Origin: Candidatus Methanoperedentaceae archaeon GB37
GTDB taxonomy: Archaea; Halobacteriota; Methanosarcinia; Methanosarcinales; EX4572-44
Length of the DNA: 64,000 nt
Direction: 5' to 3'
NCBI GenBank assembly: GCA_905171695.1
Contig: LR991653.1
Coordinates: forward strand, 214,258-278,257
The notes under the pieces are model-generated. The model saw only the letters and a list, made by a program, of their open reading frames with translations, was not told where the DNA came from and made no database searches. Position 1 is the stretch's first letter; every line of letters starts with the position of its first letter. Below, piece after piece: positions 54,806 through 64,000 of this stretch. The position numbers and the translations under genes were made by a program.

Positions 54806-56995
54806 TCACTGGCTTATGAAGTCGCTTGGCTTGGGTAGTTGGGCTTTGAGTCCTTTGCGTTCTCTTATGCTCTTTACGACGTCGTTTAGCATGTTTGCAG
54901 GTAGTGGTTCAAATCCTGCGAACTCTGTGCTCCACATTGCTCGTCCCTCGGTTGCTGAGCGGATGGCTCCTGCGAATCCGAAGAGTTCTGCAACCGGTGC
55001 CTTCGATTCGAGTATGATCGTGTCTCCATCTGTAGTCATGTTGAGGATCATTCCGCGGCGTCCCTGCATCTCTCTTGTTGCGCCGCCCATCTGATCCTGT
55101 GGGACCTGGATGAATACTTTCTGGTATGGTTCGAGAAGTGTTGGCTCTGCTGATAGCATTGCTGCCTGTATTGCCTGTCTTGCTGCCGGTATCACCTGGG
55201 CTGGTCCTCGGTGGACGGCGTCTTCGTGTAGCTTGACATCAACGAGTCGTACTTTCACGCCATAAGAGGGTTCTCTTGAGAGTGGTCCTTCCTTCATCAC
55301 TTCTTCGAAGCCTTCAAGTATGAGTTCCATCGTTTCTCTGAGGTATTGGATGCCTTTTGTTGCGTCTATGAAGATGTTTGATTCGTAGATGTGTACTACG
55401 TCCTTTGCTTCGTCTTTGTCCATCCCTGCCTCGATCAACTTGTTTCTGCGCTCGAGTTCTGGCATCTTCATCGAGACTTCTCCTCTCTTTAAGAGTTCGA
55501 CAACTCCTTTTTCGAGAGGCTCTACTTCTATGTAGAATCTGTTGTGTCGGTTCGGTGATTTGCCCTCTACAGGCCCTGCTTTTCTCTGGATCGTTTCTCT
55601 GTAGACGACGAGTGGTTTTGATGTTGTGATCTCGACGTGTTTGTCGCGCTCGATTCTGTGTGTTACGACTTCGAGGTGGAGTTCTCCCATCCCTGCTAAG
55701 AGGTGCTCGCCTGTCTCTTCGTTGATGCTGACTCTGAGTGTTGGGTCTTCCTTTGCAACCTGTCGCAGGACTTCTATGAGCTTTGGCAGGTCTTTCATGT
55801 GTTTTGCTTCGACTGATACTGTTACAACTGGCTCGCTTCCGTGTTTTATGTCTTCGAATGGCACCATATCTCTGAGTGTGCTTGCTGTTGTGCCGACAAT
55901 TGCGTCTTTCAGTCCTGAGACTGCTACGATGTTGCCTGCCGGGATCTTATCGACCTCTACTCTGTCAGGTCCCATGTATATACCCACCTGTTGTATGCGG
56001 TTCTTTGCGGCTGTACCTGAGATGTAGAGTTCCTGGCCCCGCTTCAGTGTTCCGCTGAAGAGTCTGCCTGCTGCAATCTCCCCTGCGTGTGGGTCTATCA
56101 GGATCTTTGTTATCATCAGTGCGACTTCGCCATCAGGGTCGACCTTCGTCATCGATCTGCCTATCTCGCTATCAGGGTCTCCGTGCCAGATGACCTTGAT
56201 TCTCTCACCCTGTGCTTCAAGTGGGTTTGGCAGGAATCGTGTTATCATGTCGTTCACGACTTCGTGCAGTGGGCATCTCTCTGCAAGACCTTTCATATCT
56301 TCGTTCCTGCAGTATTCGTACACCTCGTTGAATCCGATCTTTGTCTTCTGCATGAATGGTACGCTTATTGCCCATTTGTAGAGTGCCGAGCCGAATGCTA
56401 CTGTGCCCTTCGCTGCGTCCATACGCCACTCGTTATATTTGTCAGGCCGCATGCCTTTGATGAGCTTGTTCACGTTGTCTATAACCCTTCCGAGGCGAAT
56501 CTGCATCTCCTGGGAATCGACTTTAAGCTCGTTTATCAGCCTGTCAACCTTGTTTACGAATAATATGGGTTTTACGTTCTCGCGGAGTGCCTGCCTGAGC
56601 ACGGTCTCGGTCTGTGGCATCGTGCCTTCGACAGCGTCAACCACAACGAGTGCCCCGTCGACTGCTCGCATGGCGCGTGTAACGTCTCCACCGAAGTCAA
56701 CGTGACCTGGCGTATCTATGAGGTTGATCAGGTATTCCTTTCCCTCCAGCGTGTGCACCATAGAGACGTTTGCCGCGTTGATCGTTATGCCTCTCGCCTG
56801 TTCTTCTTCATCGTAATCCATGAATAGCTGGGTTCCTGCAAGTTCCTGCGAGATCATCCCAGCACCGCCAAGCAGGTTGTCTGTCAGTGTTGTCTTGCCG
56901 TGGTCTATGTGAGCCACGATCCCAATGTTCCTGATATACTCTGGTTTGTCCATCAATCTCTTGACGCGTTCAACCATCTGTTCTCTTCGTCCCAT
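54806..56995 (-). CDS. fusA: Translation elongation factor aEF-2
   Basis: 729 residues. G-domain: [26 protein letters not shown]; then domains II-V. The diphthamide histidine lies in the loop [13 protein letters not shown]. Drives ribosomal translocation. It is downstream of rps12 and rps7 on the same strand, the common archaeal order; EF-1 alpha and rps10, which often follow, are not here. Confidence 0.97.
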   Translation of the reverse strand: MGRREQMVERVKRLMDKPEYIRNIGIVAHIDHGKTTLTDNLLGGAGMISQELAGTQLFMDYDEEEQARGITINAANVSMVHTLEGKEYLINLIDTPGHVDFGGDVTRAMRAVDGALVVVDAVEGTMPQTETVLRQALRENVKPILFVNKVDRLINELKVDSQEMQIRLGRVIDNVNKLIKGMRPDKYNEWRMDAAKGTVAFGSALYKWAISVPFMQKTKIGFNEVYEYCRNEDMKGLAERCPLHEVVNDMITRFLPNPLEAQGERIKVIWHGDPDSEIGRSMTKVDPDGEVALMITKILIDPHAGEIAAGRLFSGTLKRGQELYISGTAAKNRIQQVGIYMGPDRVEVDKIPAGNIVAVSGLKDAIVGTTASTLRDMVPFEDIKHGSEPVVTVSVEAKHMKDLPKLIEVLRQVAKEDPTLRVSINEETGEHLLAGMGELHLEVVTHRIERDKHVEITTSKPLVVYRETIQRKAGPVEGKSPNRHNRFYIEVEPLEKGVVELLKRGEVSMKMPELERRNKLIEAGMDKDEAKDVVHIYESNIFIDATKGIQYLRETMELILEGFEEVMKEGPLSREPSYGVKVRLVDVKLHEDAVHRGPAQVIPAARQAIQAAMLSAEPTLLEPYQKVFIQVPQDQMGGATREMQGRRGMILNMTTDGDTIILESKAPVAELFGFAGAIRSATEGRAMWSTEFAGFEPLPANMLNDVVKSIRERKGLKAQLPKPSDFISQ

Positions 56996-57046
56996 ATCAA
57001 AACCGCCATCAATTAAAATTCATCTGTTCTCTGAAGAGAGCGCTCA

Positions 57047-57604
57047 TCACCTTGCTGCCTTGGCAACACGTTCCAAGCCTTCCTTCTTGCTGATGGAATA
57101 GGACTTCACATCATAGCGCGCAGCTGCAATGATCTCGTCTGCAAGCGCATCAACGATGGAGCGCTTCGACTTGAAAGCACTATTGTAAGCACCTTCAGTA
57201 ATAAACCTGAGTGCCATATCTACGCGCCTCTGGGGTGAGGGGTCAACGGATCGGGGAACGGATATTCCACCATACTTGAGGCGCACAACCGCTTCTCTTG
57301 GAGCGGCGTTGACGATGGCGTCCACCAGGATCTGAAGAGGATTCTCTTTCATCCTCTCATGGATCACCTCAAAAGACTCTTTCACGATCCTGTGAGCCAG
57401 CATCTTCTTCCCATTGTTCTCTTCACACCGCATCATACGGTTGATCAACCGTTCCACGATGGAGAGATTTGATTTGTTGAACTGCTGTCGCGCGTGCCTA
57501 CCACCAGAGTGCAGGACTGCCACCGGTTTTGTATTCATGTACTTTGCCATTCCCATGTCCTTCACTGCGACTTCGGAAACGTCCCATTCTCCAAAGATCT
57601 TCAT
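57047..57604 (-). CDS. rps7: 30S ribosomal protein S7 (uS7)
   Basis: 185 residues. [22 protein letters not shown] near residue 33 and [18 protein letters not shown] rRNA-binding residues. Binds the 3' major domain of 16S rRNA. Separated by 6 bases from rps12. Confidence 0.96.
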   Translation of the reverse strand: MKIFGEWDVSEVAVKDMGMAKYMNTKPVAVLHSGGRHARQQFNKSNLSIVERLINRMMRCEENNGKKMLAHRIVKESFEVIHERMKENPLQILVDAIVNAAPREAVVRLKYGGISVPRSVDPSPQRRVDMALRFITEGAYNSAFKSKRSIVDALADEIIAAARYDVKSYSISKKEGLERVAKAAR

Positions 57605-57610
57605 GCGAGA

Positions 57611-58039
57611 TCACCTCACCGGTTTCTCTCTCCTACCACGCACCATCTCTATGAGTGGCACATTGTTCACAGCCACAACCTCGAATCGGACTCCAGGGAT
57701 ATCACCCATCGCACCACCCATTCGACCGCCGATCCGTTCGATAAGAACTTCATCGTGTTCATCGATGAAATTGATGGCGCCATCGCCCGGACAGAACGCT
57801 GAGACTTGCCGTCCATTCTTGATTAACTGTAATCTCACACACTTGCGTATGGCAGAGTTCGGTTGTTTTGCTTCAACTCCGATCTTTTCAAGAGCAATAC
57901 CACGTGCTTGTGGCGAACCTCCGAGTGGGTCAGCCTTCACATTCAGACCTCGAGCACGCCTGGCATAATGGGCATCACTCCATCTGAACTTCTTACGATC
58001 CCTTTTTAGCTTGCGAGCTGCATATCTTCCTTTTCCCAT
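57611..58039 (-). CDS. rps12: 30S ribosomal protein S12 (uS12)
   Basis: 142 residues from ATG 58039 ([20 protein letters not shown]), preferred over an in-frame start six codons upstream because it matches the family N-terminus. [20 protein letters not shown] and [18 protein letters not shown] are diagnostic. A TATA-like element (TATACTTTAT, minus strand) lies about 50 bases upstream. Decoding-site protein; first gene of the rps12-rps7-fusA operon. Confidence 0.96.
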   Translation of the reverse strand: MGKGRYAARKLKRDRKKFRWSDAHYARRARGLNVKADPLGGSPQARGIALEKIGVEAKQPNSAIRKCVRLQLIKNGRQVSAFCPGDGAINFIDEHDEVLIERIGGRMGGAMGDIPGVRFEVVAVNNVPLIEMVRGRREKPVR

Positions 58040-58237
58040 AATGTATTTCCCTTCCAATCAATCAACTTTTATCATAGATAAAGTATACCATATAATGTAT
58101 TTTACCTGTAGCCTGCTACATTACTGCTCCCATAATATAAAGATTTACCACCCACTGGGCAGTTTCTTAAGTTAGGTATATCGCTCGGAGACCCTATGTT
58201 GATAAGGTTTGAGGTCTAAAATAATTTCATAACACTT

Positions 58238-58267
58238 TTATACCATTACCTTTTTTAGTGGTGATAC
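58238..58267 (+). promoter_or_regulatory. Promoter and ribosome binding site of the fpo operon
   Basis: ACACTTTTATACCATTA is a good TATA-like element and GGTGAT precedes the ATG at 58268 by about 5 bases, an ideal archaeal ribosome binding site. The operon shares a 228-base intergenic region with the divergent rps12 operon. Confidence 0.55.
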
Positions 58268-58636
58268 ATGATGAGCGTTACCGATAATTATCTTCCTGTT
58301 GCCATGCTGACATTTGTTGGAGTTGCTTTTGTCTTCATCGCGCTGTTTCTCTCACGGGTTGTGAGGCCAAGCGCTCCATCCGATGTTAAGACCGAGATCT
58401 ATGAGTGTGGTGAAGTGACGATTGGTGATACAAAGTTCCACCACAATCTCCAGTACTATATGTATGCGATCGCATTCCTCATCTTCGACGTTGAGATGGC
58501 TTTTATGTATCCGTGGGCGGTTCATTTCAAGAATCTTGGATTCATCGCATTCGTTGAGATGTTCATCTTCATCGGAATTCTGGTGATCGGTTTGATATAT
58601 CTTGTGAAGAAGGAGGCGCTGAAGTGGGCTCAGTAG
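58268..58636 (+). CDS. fpoA: F420H2/quinone-type dehydrogenase subunit A (NuoA-like)
   Basis: 122 residues, three membrane helices. The conserved YECGEVTIG loop after helix 1 and [16 protein letters not shown] are NuoA/FpoA signatures. First gene of the operon; overlaps subunit B by 13 bases. A membrane-arm subunit. The absence of a hydrogenase-like or NADH module upstream supports an fpo/fqo type enzyme. Confidence 0.93.
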   Translation: MMSVTDNYLPVAMLTFVGVAFVFIALFLSRVVRPSAPSDVKTEIYECGEVTIGDTKFHHNLQYYMYAIAFLIFDVEMAFMYPWAVHFKNLGFIAFVEMFIFIGILVIGLIYLVKKEALKWAQ

Positions 58637-59259
58637 ATAAAGAGAAGGTCACAGTCATCGATGCAACGAAGATCGACACATCGAAGTATAAGCGCAAGGT
58701 TAAAGAGGAGGATGCAGCAGCTCTCTTGAAGAGTACCGGGCTCTTGAACACGCTTGTGTATGCAAAGGATCGGGCTGAGAAGAGAGACCAGAACATCATT
58801 CTGGCTCTCGTTGACCAGTTTGTTAACTGGGGCAGGCTCTGTTCGATCTGGCCTGTGACATCGGGTCTTGCCTGTTGCGCAATTGAGATGATGGCTGTTT
58901 CGATGGGGCACTACGACATCGCCAGATTCGGAAGCGAGGTCTTCAGAGCAACACCAAGACAGGCTGACCTGCTCTTCGTTGCTGGAACCGTCTCGAAGCG
59001 GATGGCACCACGCCTGAAGAGGCTGTACGAGCAGATGCCAGAGCCAAAGTGGGTGATCGCTGTTGGAAGCTGTGCAATCTCAGGCGGACCGTTCGTGGAC
59101 TCCTATTCGGTGCTGAGAGGTGTTGACAAGATCATCCCAGTGGATATATACGTCCCTGGGTGTCCACCAAGGCCCGAAGCGTGGTTATATGCCCTGATTC
59201 AGCTTCGAAAGCTCATTAAAGAGGAAGGCGTTGGTATAAGATGGGGGCTTAACAAATGA
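58624..59259 (+). CDS. fpoB: Dehydrogenase subunit B (NuoB-like, cluster N2)
   Basis: 211 residues, GTG start with a GGAGG ribosome binding site. The four N2 ligands are present: LACCAIE (two Cys), GSCAISGG and VPGCPPRPE. An N-terminal extension of about 65 residues is charged. It passes electrons to the quinone or methanophenazine. Overlaps subunit A and C genes. Confidence 0.95.
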   Translation: MGSVDKEKVTVIDATKIDTSKYKRKVKEEDAAALLKSTGLLNTLVYAKDRAEKRDQNIILALVDQFVNWGRLCSIWPVTSGLACCAIEMMAVSMGHYDIARFGSEVFRATPRQADLLFVAGTVSKRMAPRLKRLYEQMPEPKWVIAVGSCAISGGPFVDSYSVLRGVDKIIPVDIYVPGCPPRPEAWLYALIQLRKLIKEEGVGIRWGLNK

Positions 59260-59780
59260 GTATACAGAGTGAACTCAAGACCAGATTCGGTGATGCTGTA
59301 ATCGAGACGTACCTCCAGAAGGATGGAAAACCAGGTCTTGTTCTGAAGCCTGAGGCTCTCCTTGAGATCTGCAACTTCCTCCATGACTCAGGCTTCGATC
59401 ACCTATCACTCATATCAGGCACCGATTATGTTGAGCGGATGGAAGTTGTCTATCACATCTGGTCGTACGCGCGTAAGGAGAACATCGTTCTCAAGGTCAA
59501 GCTCGATCGTGAGAACCCTGTTGTCGATTCTGTGACAGCGGTATGGCGTGGAGCGAACTGGATGGAGCGTGAGACCTACGACCTTGTTGGAATAGAGTTC
59601 AAGGGGCATCCAGACCTCAGAAGAATCCTCCTCCCTGACCCATGGGATGGGCATCCGCTCAGGAGGGACTATGATATGAGTGTTGACCAGTACGTCTATA
59701 TCGATGAGAATGGGAAGGACGTTGTGACACAAGACGCTTCAAAGATTTTGAGAGAGGAGGCATTAGATGGCAAGAACTGA
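59256..59780 (+). CDS. fpoC: Dehydrogenase subunit C (NuoC-like)
   Basis: 174 residues. Motif [19 protein letters not shown] at the C-terminal third and [19 protein letters not shown] are typical. Peripheral-arm subunit docking D to B. Start overlaps subunit B by 4 bases (ATGA). Confidence 0.93.
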   Translation: MSIQSELKTRFGDAVIETYLQKDGKPGLVLKPEALLEICNFLHDSGFDHLSLISGTDYVERMEVVYHIWSYARKENIVLKVKLDRENPVVDSVTAVWRGANWMERETYDLVGIEFKGHPDLRRILLPDPWDGHPLRRDYDMSVDQYVYIDENGKDVVTQDASKILREEALDGKN

Positions 59781-60870
59781 AGAGTACCAGCTGAATGTGG
59801 GCCCTGTGCACCCAAGCACTCATGGTGTTCTCCGTTTTTTATTGACGATGGAAGGGGAGACGATCAAAGACGTGGAGATGATCATCGGACAGCTTCACAG
59901 GGGCATTGAGAAGATCGCTGAGTCTAGATCGTACCTCCAGTTCATACCATACACTGACAGGCTCGATTACATCTCTGGAATGACCAATAACTATGGCTTC
60001 ACAAAGGCGGTTGAGGACCTTGCAGGGATCACGGTTCCGAAGAAGGCTGAGTATCTCCGGGTCTTTGTTATGGAGTTGAACAGAATCGTTAACCACCTCG
60101 TCTGCATAGGCTCTCTCCTGCTCGACCTCGGCGCAGCCACGATGATCATATATGGCTTCAGGGAACGGCACAAGATACTCGAGCTATTCGAATCCCTATC
60201 AGGTGCTAGGATGACCTTCAACTACATCCGACCGGGTGGTGTGCGTGGAGATATCCCGGAGGGCTTCATAGATAAGGCAAAGGCATTCCTCAGAGATATG
60301 CCGAAGCGGCTCGATGACTATGCCCAGCTCATCAATGAGAACGAGATCGTGCTCATGAGAATGAAAGGCATCGGCATGTTGAGCCCTGAGGATGCGATAA
60401 ACTACGGTGTCACAGGACCGATGCTCCGGGGTTCAGGCGTTTCGTATGACATTAGGAAGGATGATCCCTACTCGGTCTATGAGGAGCTCGACTTCAAGGC
60501 ATGCACAAGGCCCGAGTGCGACACGTATGCGCGCTACATCGTGCGGATGGATGAGATGTACGAGTCACTCTACATCGCTGAACAGGCACTCGACAGGATT
60601 GAACACCTAGGAGGGCCAGTGAAGGCGCATTTTCCACGAATCTTCACCCCGCCAGAGGGCGAGGTGTACAGCAGGATAGAAGCACCGAAGGGAGAACTCG
60701 GATTTTACATCGTGAGTGATGGGAGCACCCGACCCTACCGGGTTAAGATACGCTCGCCACCATTCTGCAGCCTGCAGGCTCTCCCGCAGATGGTTGAGGG
60801 GTTGAAGATCCCTGATCTTGTAGCAACGTTTGGAATAGTTGATATCGCTCTTGGAGATGTTGACAGATGA
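59767..60870 (+). CDS. fpoD: Dehydrogenase subunit D (NuoD-like)
   Basis: 367 residues. N-terminal NVGPVHPSTHGVLRFLL carries the conserved quinone-pocket histidine; GQLHRGIEK and the C-terminal DIALGDVDR are family marks. Evolved from a [NiFe]-hydrogenase large subunit but lacks its nickel cysteines. Start overlaps C by 14 bases; GAGGAGG precedes the ATG. Confidence 0.95.
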   Translation: MARTEEYQLNVGPVHPSTHGVLRFLLTMEGETIKDVEMIIGQLHRGIEKIAESRSYLQFIPYTDRLDYISGMTNNYGFTKAVEDLAGITVPKKAEYLRVFVMELNRIVNHLVCIGSLLLDLGAATMIIYGFRERHKILELFESLSGARMTFNYIRPGGVRGDIPEGFIDKAKAFLRDMPKRLDDYAQLINENEIVLMRMKGIGMLSPEDAINYGVTGPMLRGSGVSYDIRKDDPYSVYEELDFKACTRPECDTYARYIVRMDEMYESLYIAEQALDRIEHLGGPVKAHFPRIFTPPEGEVYSRIEAPKGELGFYIVSDGSTRPYRVKIRSPPFCSLQALPQMVEGLKIPDLVATFGIVDIALGDVDR

Positions 60871-61949
60871 TATTCGAGAACATCTATGATATTATTGCAT
60901 TCATACTGAGCTCGGCAGGGATACTCCAGCGTATGCAGAGTTACTCCGATGCACTTGGGATCCCGATCGCACCGAAGCTCATAATTATCCTCGTGGAATC
61001 TGCCCTCCTACTTGTTGGTGTGGCTCTGATGGTGATGTTTCTCACATGGATGGAGCGGAAGGTGCTTGGTCATGCGCAGGCACGACTCGGTCCTATGATA
61101 ACATGGTATCACGGCCTCTTGCAGCCGATCGTTGACGGCGTTAAACTCCTCTCAAAGGAGGATCTGATGCCAAGGCGCGCAGATAAGTGGCTTTTTTTCA
61201 TCGCCCCGATGATAGCGTTTGTCCCGGCGCTCCTAGTCTTCATCCCTATCCCATTCGGGTGTTGTGGCGCCATAATATCGGACCTCCCGATGGGAATACT
61301 CTACGTGATGGCCGTATCTGCAATATCACCGATCGGTATCCTGATCGGCGGATGGGCATCTGACAACAAGTACTCGCTCTTGGGAGCGCTTCGTGCAGCG
61401 GCGCAGGACCTCTCCTATGAGATACCGATGGTCCTGACCATTATCGGAATCGTGCTTATAACCGGGTCTCTTAGCCTGCAGGAGATCGTAGAATTCCAGG
61501 ATAAGATATGGTTCGTCTTCCTCCAGCCACTCGGATTCATAATCTTCCTCGTTGCAGCGATTGCAGAGATGAGCAGGATACCCTTTGACCTCCACGAGTC
61601 CGAGTCAGAGTTCGTGGCAGGCTTCTTCACAGAGTATAGTGGGATGAAGTTTGCATTCTTCTTCCTTGCAGAGTACGCTCACCTATTCGGGATCGCTGCC
61701 ATAATGACAACCCTCTACTTTGGGGGCTGGCATGGCCCGATGATACCGATGATCCCGCCGATCATCACATCGATTGTCTGGTTCACACTGAAGGTTCTTG
61801 TGATCATATTCTTCACGATGTGGCTCCGTGCCACCGTCCCGAGGGTGAGGGTTGATCAGATACTTGACATTGGGTGGAAAGTGATGCTACCTCTTGCCCT
61901 CTTCAACGTCTTTATAACAGGACTGCTCGTTGCAGGAGGTGTTCTATAG
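60867..61949 (+). CDS. fpoH: Dehydrogenase subunit H (NuoH-like)
   Basis: 360 residues, eight or nine helices. Conserved TWMERKVLGHAQARLGP, DGVKLLSKED and FDLHESESEFVAGFFTEYSG. Links the quinone-binding site with the proton-pumping arm. Starts at ATGA overlapping D. Confidence 0.95.
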   Translation: MIFENIYDIIAFILSSAGILQRMQSYSDALGIPIAPKLIIILVESALLLVGVALMVMFLTWMERKVLGHAQARLGPMITWYHGLLQPIVDGVKLLSKEDLMPRRADKWLFFIAPMIAFVPALLVFIPIPFGCCGAIISDLPMGILYVMAVSAISPIGILIGGWASDNKYSLLGALRAAAQDLSYEIPMVLTIIGIVLITGSLSLQEIVEFQDKIWFVFLQPLGFIIFLVAAIAEMSRIPFDLHESESEFVAGFFTEYSGMKFAFFFLAEYAHLFGIAAIMTTLYFGGWHGPMIPMIPPIITSIVWFTLKVLVIIFFTMWLRATVPRVRVDQILDIGWKVMLPLALFNVFITGLLVAGGVL

Positions 61950-62351
61950 GTGGGATGGATAAGCAAGAACTGGTTGATGTGCGGTGTGATGAAAGGGCTT
62001 GCGGTCACCATAAAACACTTCTTCCAGATCGGTGATCGCCCAGTCGTAACAGTCCAGTACCCTTATGAGCGGATGGAGATAGCAGATGCGTTCAGGGGCC
62101 TCCATGCAGTGAGCGAGGATCGGTGTATAGGGTGTGGCATCTGCGAGATGAACTGCCCAAACGGCTCAATACGGATAGTGAGACATAATAAATGGTATCC
62201 GCAGGTCAATATTGGCCAGTGCATGTTCTGCGGTCTCTGTGTTGATACATGCCCGATGGATGCGATGGTGATGACGAAGAAGTATGAGCTTGCAACTCGC
62301 AGCAAAGAGATGATGATATATAACCCGGACAGGCTGTTATTCAAGGAGTGA
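61950..62351 (+). CDS. fpoI: Dehydrogenase subunit I (NuoI-like ferredoxin subunit)
   Basis: 133 residues, GTG start directly after the preceding stop. Two [4Fe-4S] motifs: CIGCGICEMNCP and CMFCGLCVDTCP. Carries electrons from the input module to subunit B. The input protein FpoF/FqoF is not in the window. Confidence 0.95.
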   Translation: MGWISKNWLMCGVMKGLAVTIKHFFQIGDRPVVTVQYPYERMEIADAFRGLHAVSEDRCIGCGICEMNCPNGSIRIVRHNKWYPQVNIGQCMFCGLCVDTCPMDAMVMTKKYELATRSKEMMIYNPDRLLFKE

Positions 62352-62358
62352 CAAGATT

Positions 62359-62652
62359 ATGTTAGACCCATTGAAGTTAATAGATTCATTAATTGTTGAA
62401 CCAAGCTTAGACCTACTTGTATTCGCTGCAATCGCCTTGGCAGCAGCGTTCTCTTCATTCATGGTGGTGCAGTCAAAGAATATCGTTCACAGTGCCATCT
62501 ATCTTGCAGGGATGATGATCGCCATTGCAGCGCTCTTCATCACATTGAATGCAGAGTTCCTTGCATCCATACAGGTACTGGTCTATGTTGGAGCAGTGAT
62601 CATACTCGTGCTCTTCACGATAATGCTGACACGAAAGGAGGTCTTGGAATGA
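62359..62652 (+). CDS. fpoJ: Dehydrogenase subunit J, N-terminal half
   Basis: 97 residues, three helices. NIVHSAIYLAGMMIAIAALF and LVYVGAVIILVLFTIML correspond to the first part of NuoJ. The gene ends after helix 3 and a second gene continues; split J genes are also known in Methanosarcina. A GGAGTGA box precedes the ATG. Confidence 0.9.
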   Translation: MLDPLKLIDSLIVEPSLDLLVFAAIALAAAFSSFMVVQSKNIVHSAIYLAGMMIAIAALFITLNAEFLASIQVLVYVGAVIILVLFTIMLTRKEVLE

Positions 62653-62891
62653 GCACGATGGGTTTTGTCTCAAAGGGCATATCAGCCATAATCGCACTTG
62701 CCTTTCTTGGCGTCTATGCCATCTCGGTCGTTGAGATACGCTTTGGAGAGCCGACTTATATCATGCTTTCGTCGATTGCAGATGCCATATTCAGGGATTT
62801 CGTGCTCGCATTTGAAGTGCTTGCCATACTTCTCTTTGCAGCCCTGATCGGCGCGGTGTATCTTGCACGCAAGAATGGAGGTGATGCCTGA
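62649..62891 (+). CDS. Dehydrogenase subunit J, C-terminal half
   Basis: 80 residues, two helices. FRDFVLAFEVLAILLFAALIGAVYLARK matches the last part of NuoJ. Overlaps the N-terminal half by 4 bases (ATGA), so both halves are coupled. A natural split rather than a recent frameshift, because each half has a proper start. Confidence 0.88.
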   Translation: MSTMGFVSKGISAIIALAFLGVYAISVVEIRFGEPTYIMLSSIADAIFRDFVLAFEVLAILLFAALIGAVYLARKNGGDA

Positions 62892-63194
62892 ATGGTTCCA
62901 CTCAACTATTATCTTCTTCTCTCTGGCGTACTCTTTGCCATCGGGATATACGGTATAATCTCACAGCGAAACGGCATCAGAATACTGATGTGTCTTGAGA
63001 TACTCCTGAACTCTGCAAACCTCAACCTAGTGGCTTTTGCAAGCTATCATGGCAACACCGCTGGACAGGTCTTTGCGCTATTCTCAATAGCTATTGCAGC
63101 AGCAGAAGCAGCTATCGGATTTGCGATACTGATAGCACTATTCAGGGTGAGAGACACGATCGATCTTCGTAACATTAACATCCTGAGGTGGTAA
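62892..63194 (+). CDS. fpoK: Dehydrogenase subunit K (NuoK-like)
   Basis: 100 residues, three helices. LMCLEILLNSANLNLVAF and AIAAAEAAIGFAILIALF carry the conserved membrane glutamates for proton transfer. It starts immediately after the previous stop. Confidence 0.94.
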   Translation: MVPLNYYLLLSGVLFAIGIYGIISQRNGIRILMCLEILLNSANLNLVAFASYHGNTAGQVFALFSIAIAAAEAAIGFAILIALFRVRDTIDLRNINILRW

Positions 63195-63196
63195 AA

Positions 63197-64000
63197 GTGT
63201 TCCAGGACTTTGCATACCTGATCGTACTCTTGCCCATAATCTCCTTTGTGCTGACGCTCTTCTTCGGGAAGAAGCTTCCAGCAAACGGGGGAATTCTTGC
63301 AATACTCACGATATTCGCTGCATTCGTAATATCGGCAGGTACTCTCGCCGAGATATACCATGGTGGAGTGGTGGAGCAGTCATGGCACTGGTTTGCCTTC
63401 CTTGACTTCGGGATACTGATAGACCCACTTGCAGCAGCCATGCTATGTATGGTCTCCTTCGTAAGCTTCCTGATCCAGGTGTACTCGGTTGGATACATGG
63501 CTCATGACCCGGCAAAGCCGAGGTACTTTGCAGAGACCTCGCTATTTACAGCCGCCATGCTCGGAGTGGCACTATCAGATAACATACTCCAGTTCTTCAT
63601 GTTCTGGGAACTTGTGGGCTTATGCTCGTATCTCTTGATCGGATTCTGGTACCGCAAGCCCAGTGCAGCAGCCGCTGCAAAGAAGGCTTTCCTTGTGACA
63701 CGCGTTGGTGATGTGCTATTCCTCGCAGGAATAATCGTACTCTATCTGAACATCAGAGACTTCACCGTCCCGGACGGCGCATATCTTCTGCAGTTCCAGA
63801 CGATGTTTGCAGCGATCGAACACATACCACCAGCCCAGTTAACCATAATCACACTGCTCTTCTTCGGAGGTGCAGTGGGTAAGAGCGGGCAGTTCCCCTT
63901 ACACGTGTGGCTACCTGATGCAATGGAGGGGCCAACCACGGTCTCAGCACTCATCCATGCCGCTACCATGGTAACGGCAGGCGTCTATCTTGTAGCCCGT
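63197..64000 (+). CDS. fpoL: Dehydrogenase subunit L (NuoL-like antiporter subunit), cut by window end
   Basis: 268 residues are visible from GTG 63197, which has a GAGGTGG box 6 bases upstream; the frame stays open to the window end. Antiporter-like helices with DPLAAAMLCMVSFVSFLIQ, FFMFWELVGLCSYLLIGFW (conserved Glu) and GKSGQFPLHVWLPDAMEGPT (conserved Lys and quinone-type loop). One of three proton-pumping subunits; M and N should follow outside the window. Confidence 0.93.
   Translation, partial: MFQDFAYLIVLLPIISFVLTLFFGKKLPANGGILAILTIFAAFVISAGTLAEIYHGGVVEQSWHWFAFLDFGILIDPLAAAMLCMVSFVSFLIQVYSVGYMAHDPAKPRYFAETSLFTAAMLGVALSDNILQFFMFWELVGLCSYLLIGFWYRKPSAAAAAKKAFLVTRVGDVLFLAGIIVLYLNIRDFTVPDGAYLLQFQTMFAAIEHIPPAQLTIITLLFFGGAVGKSGQFPLHVWLPDAMEGPTTVSALIHAATMVTAGVYLVAR

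Noticed and set aside
1..64000. CRISPR arrays
   Set aside because: No regularly spaced 25-40 base repeats were seen; the only close direct repeats are the short ones listed and the IS481 copies.

Overview
The window is a euryarchaeal chromosome segment, most probably from the Methanosarcinia/Syntrophoarchaeia/ANME part of Halobacteriota. The evidence is an fpo/fqo-type membrane oxidoreductase operon, MptA (methanopterin pathway), a probable MfnE (methanofuran pathway), a DUF2117 gene, archaeal EF-2, RpoP, Pcc1 and prefoldin, class II ribonucleotide reductase, A/T-rich TATA elements and GGTGAT-type ribosome binding sites. A giant multiheme cytochrome carrying S-layer-like domains resembles those of ANME-2-type methane or alkane oxidisers, but no mcr gene lies in the window, so the lifestyle is inferred.

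Layout. 0-3.5 kb: a compact archaeosortase locus (EpsI-like protein, archaeosortase, one Cys-rich PEP-CTERM target, divergent CPBP protease). 3.5-8.3 kb: threonine synthase, a P-type-ATPase-like HAD protein with NikR, a dolichol-phosphate-type glycosyltransferase and PdxS. 8.6-19.5 kb: an electron-transfer operon with a tetraheme cytochrome, signal peptidase, an unknown coiled-coil membrane protein, a 2159-residue cytochrome (35 CXXCH plus one CX3CH and one CX4CH) and CcmF. 19.5-25.6 kb: MetOD1-like protein, class II RNR, MfnE-like kinase, RNase J, isoprenyl diphosphate synthase and a 5'-disrupted methyltransferase.

25.8-38.4 kb is an accessory zone. It holds decayed IS200-, ISNCY-, IS5- and IS6-like elements, two IS481 copies head to tail (one truncated), a dead MazEF-like toxin-antitoxin pair, a decaying AIM24 gene, an AT-rich cupin gene and palindromic DNA. 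Core genes (PINA-like ATPase, site-2 protease, TraB) sit inside it.

38.5-42.4 kb carries DNA repair genes (Nth, Nfo), DUF2117 and a YkgJ-type protein. 42.4-50.4 kb is rich in branched-chain amino acid genes: a complete Liv ABC transporter (livM-livH divergent from livK-livG-livF), an IorA-like TPP enzyme and a LeuA/CimA-family synthase. 50.4-58 kb has Prs, RpoP, Pcc1, prefoldin beta, a DHH phosphoesterase, a PrmC/HemK2-like methyltransferase, MptA, then EF-2, S7 and S12 on the minus strand. From 58.3 kb to the end runs an fpo/nuo operon, A-B-C-D-H-I-J1-J2-K-L, cut by the window edge in L.

How it may work together (inference): the Fpo-like complex would oxidise a cytoplasmic carrier (F420H2 or ferredoxin) and pass electrons to a membrane quinone or methanophenazine. 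The 8.6-19.5 kb operon supplies c-type cytochromes spanning cell surface and S-layer, with CcmF attaching heme. Together they suggest extracellular electron transfer.
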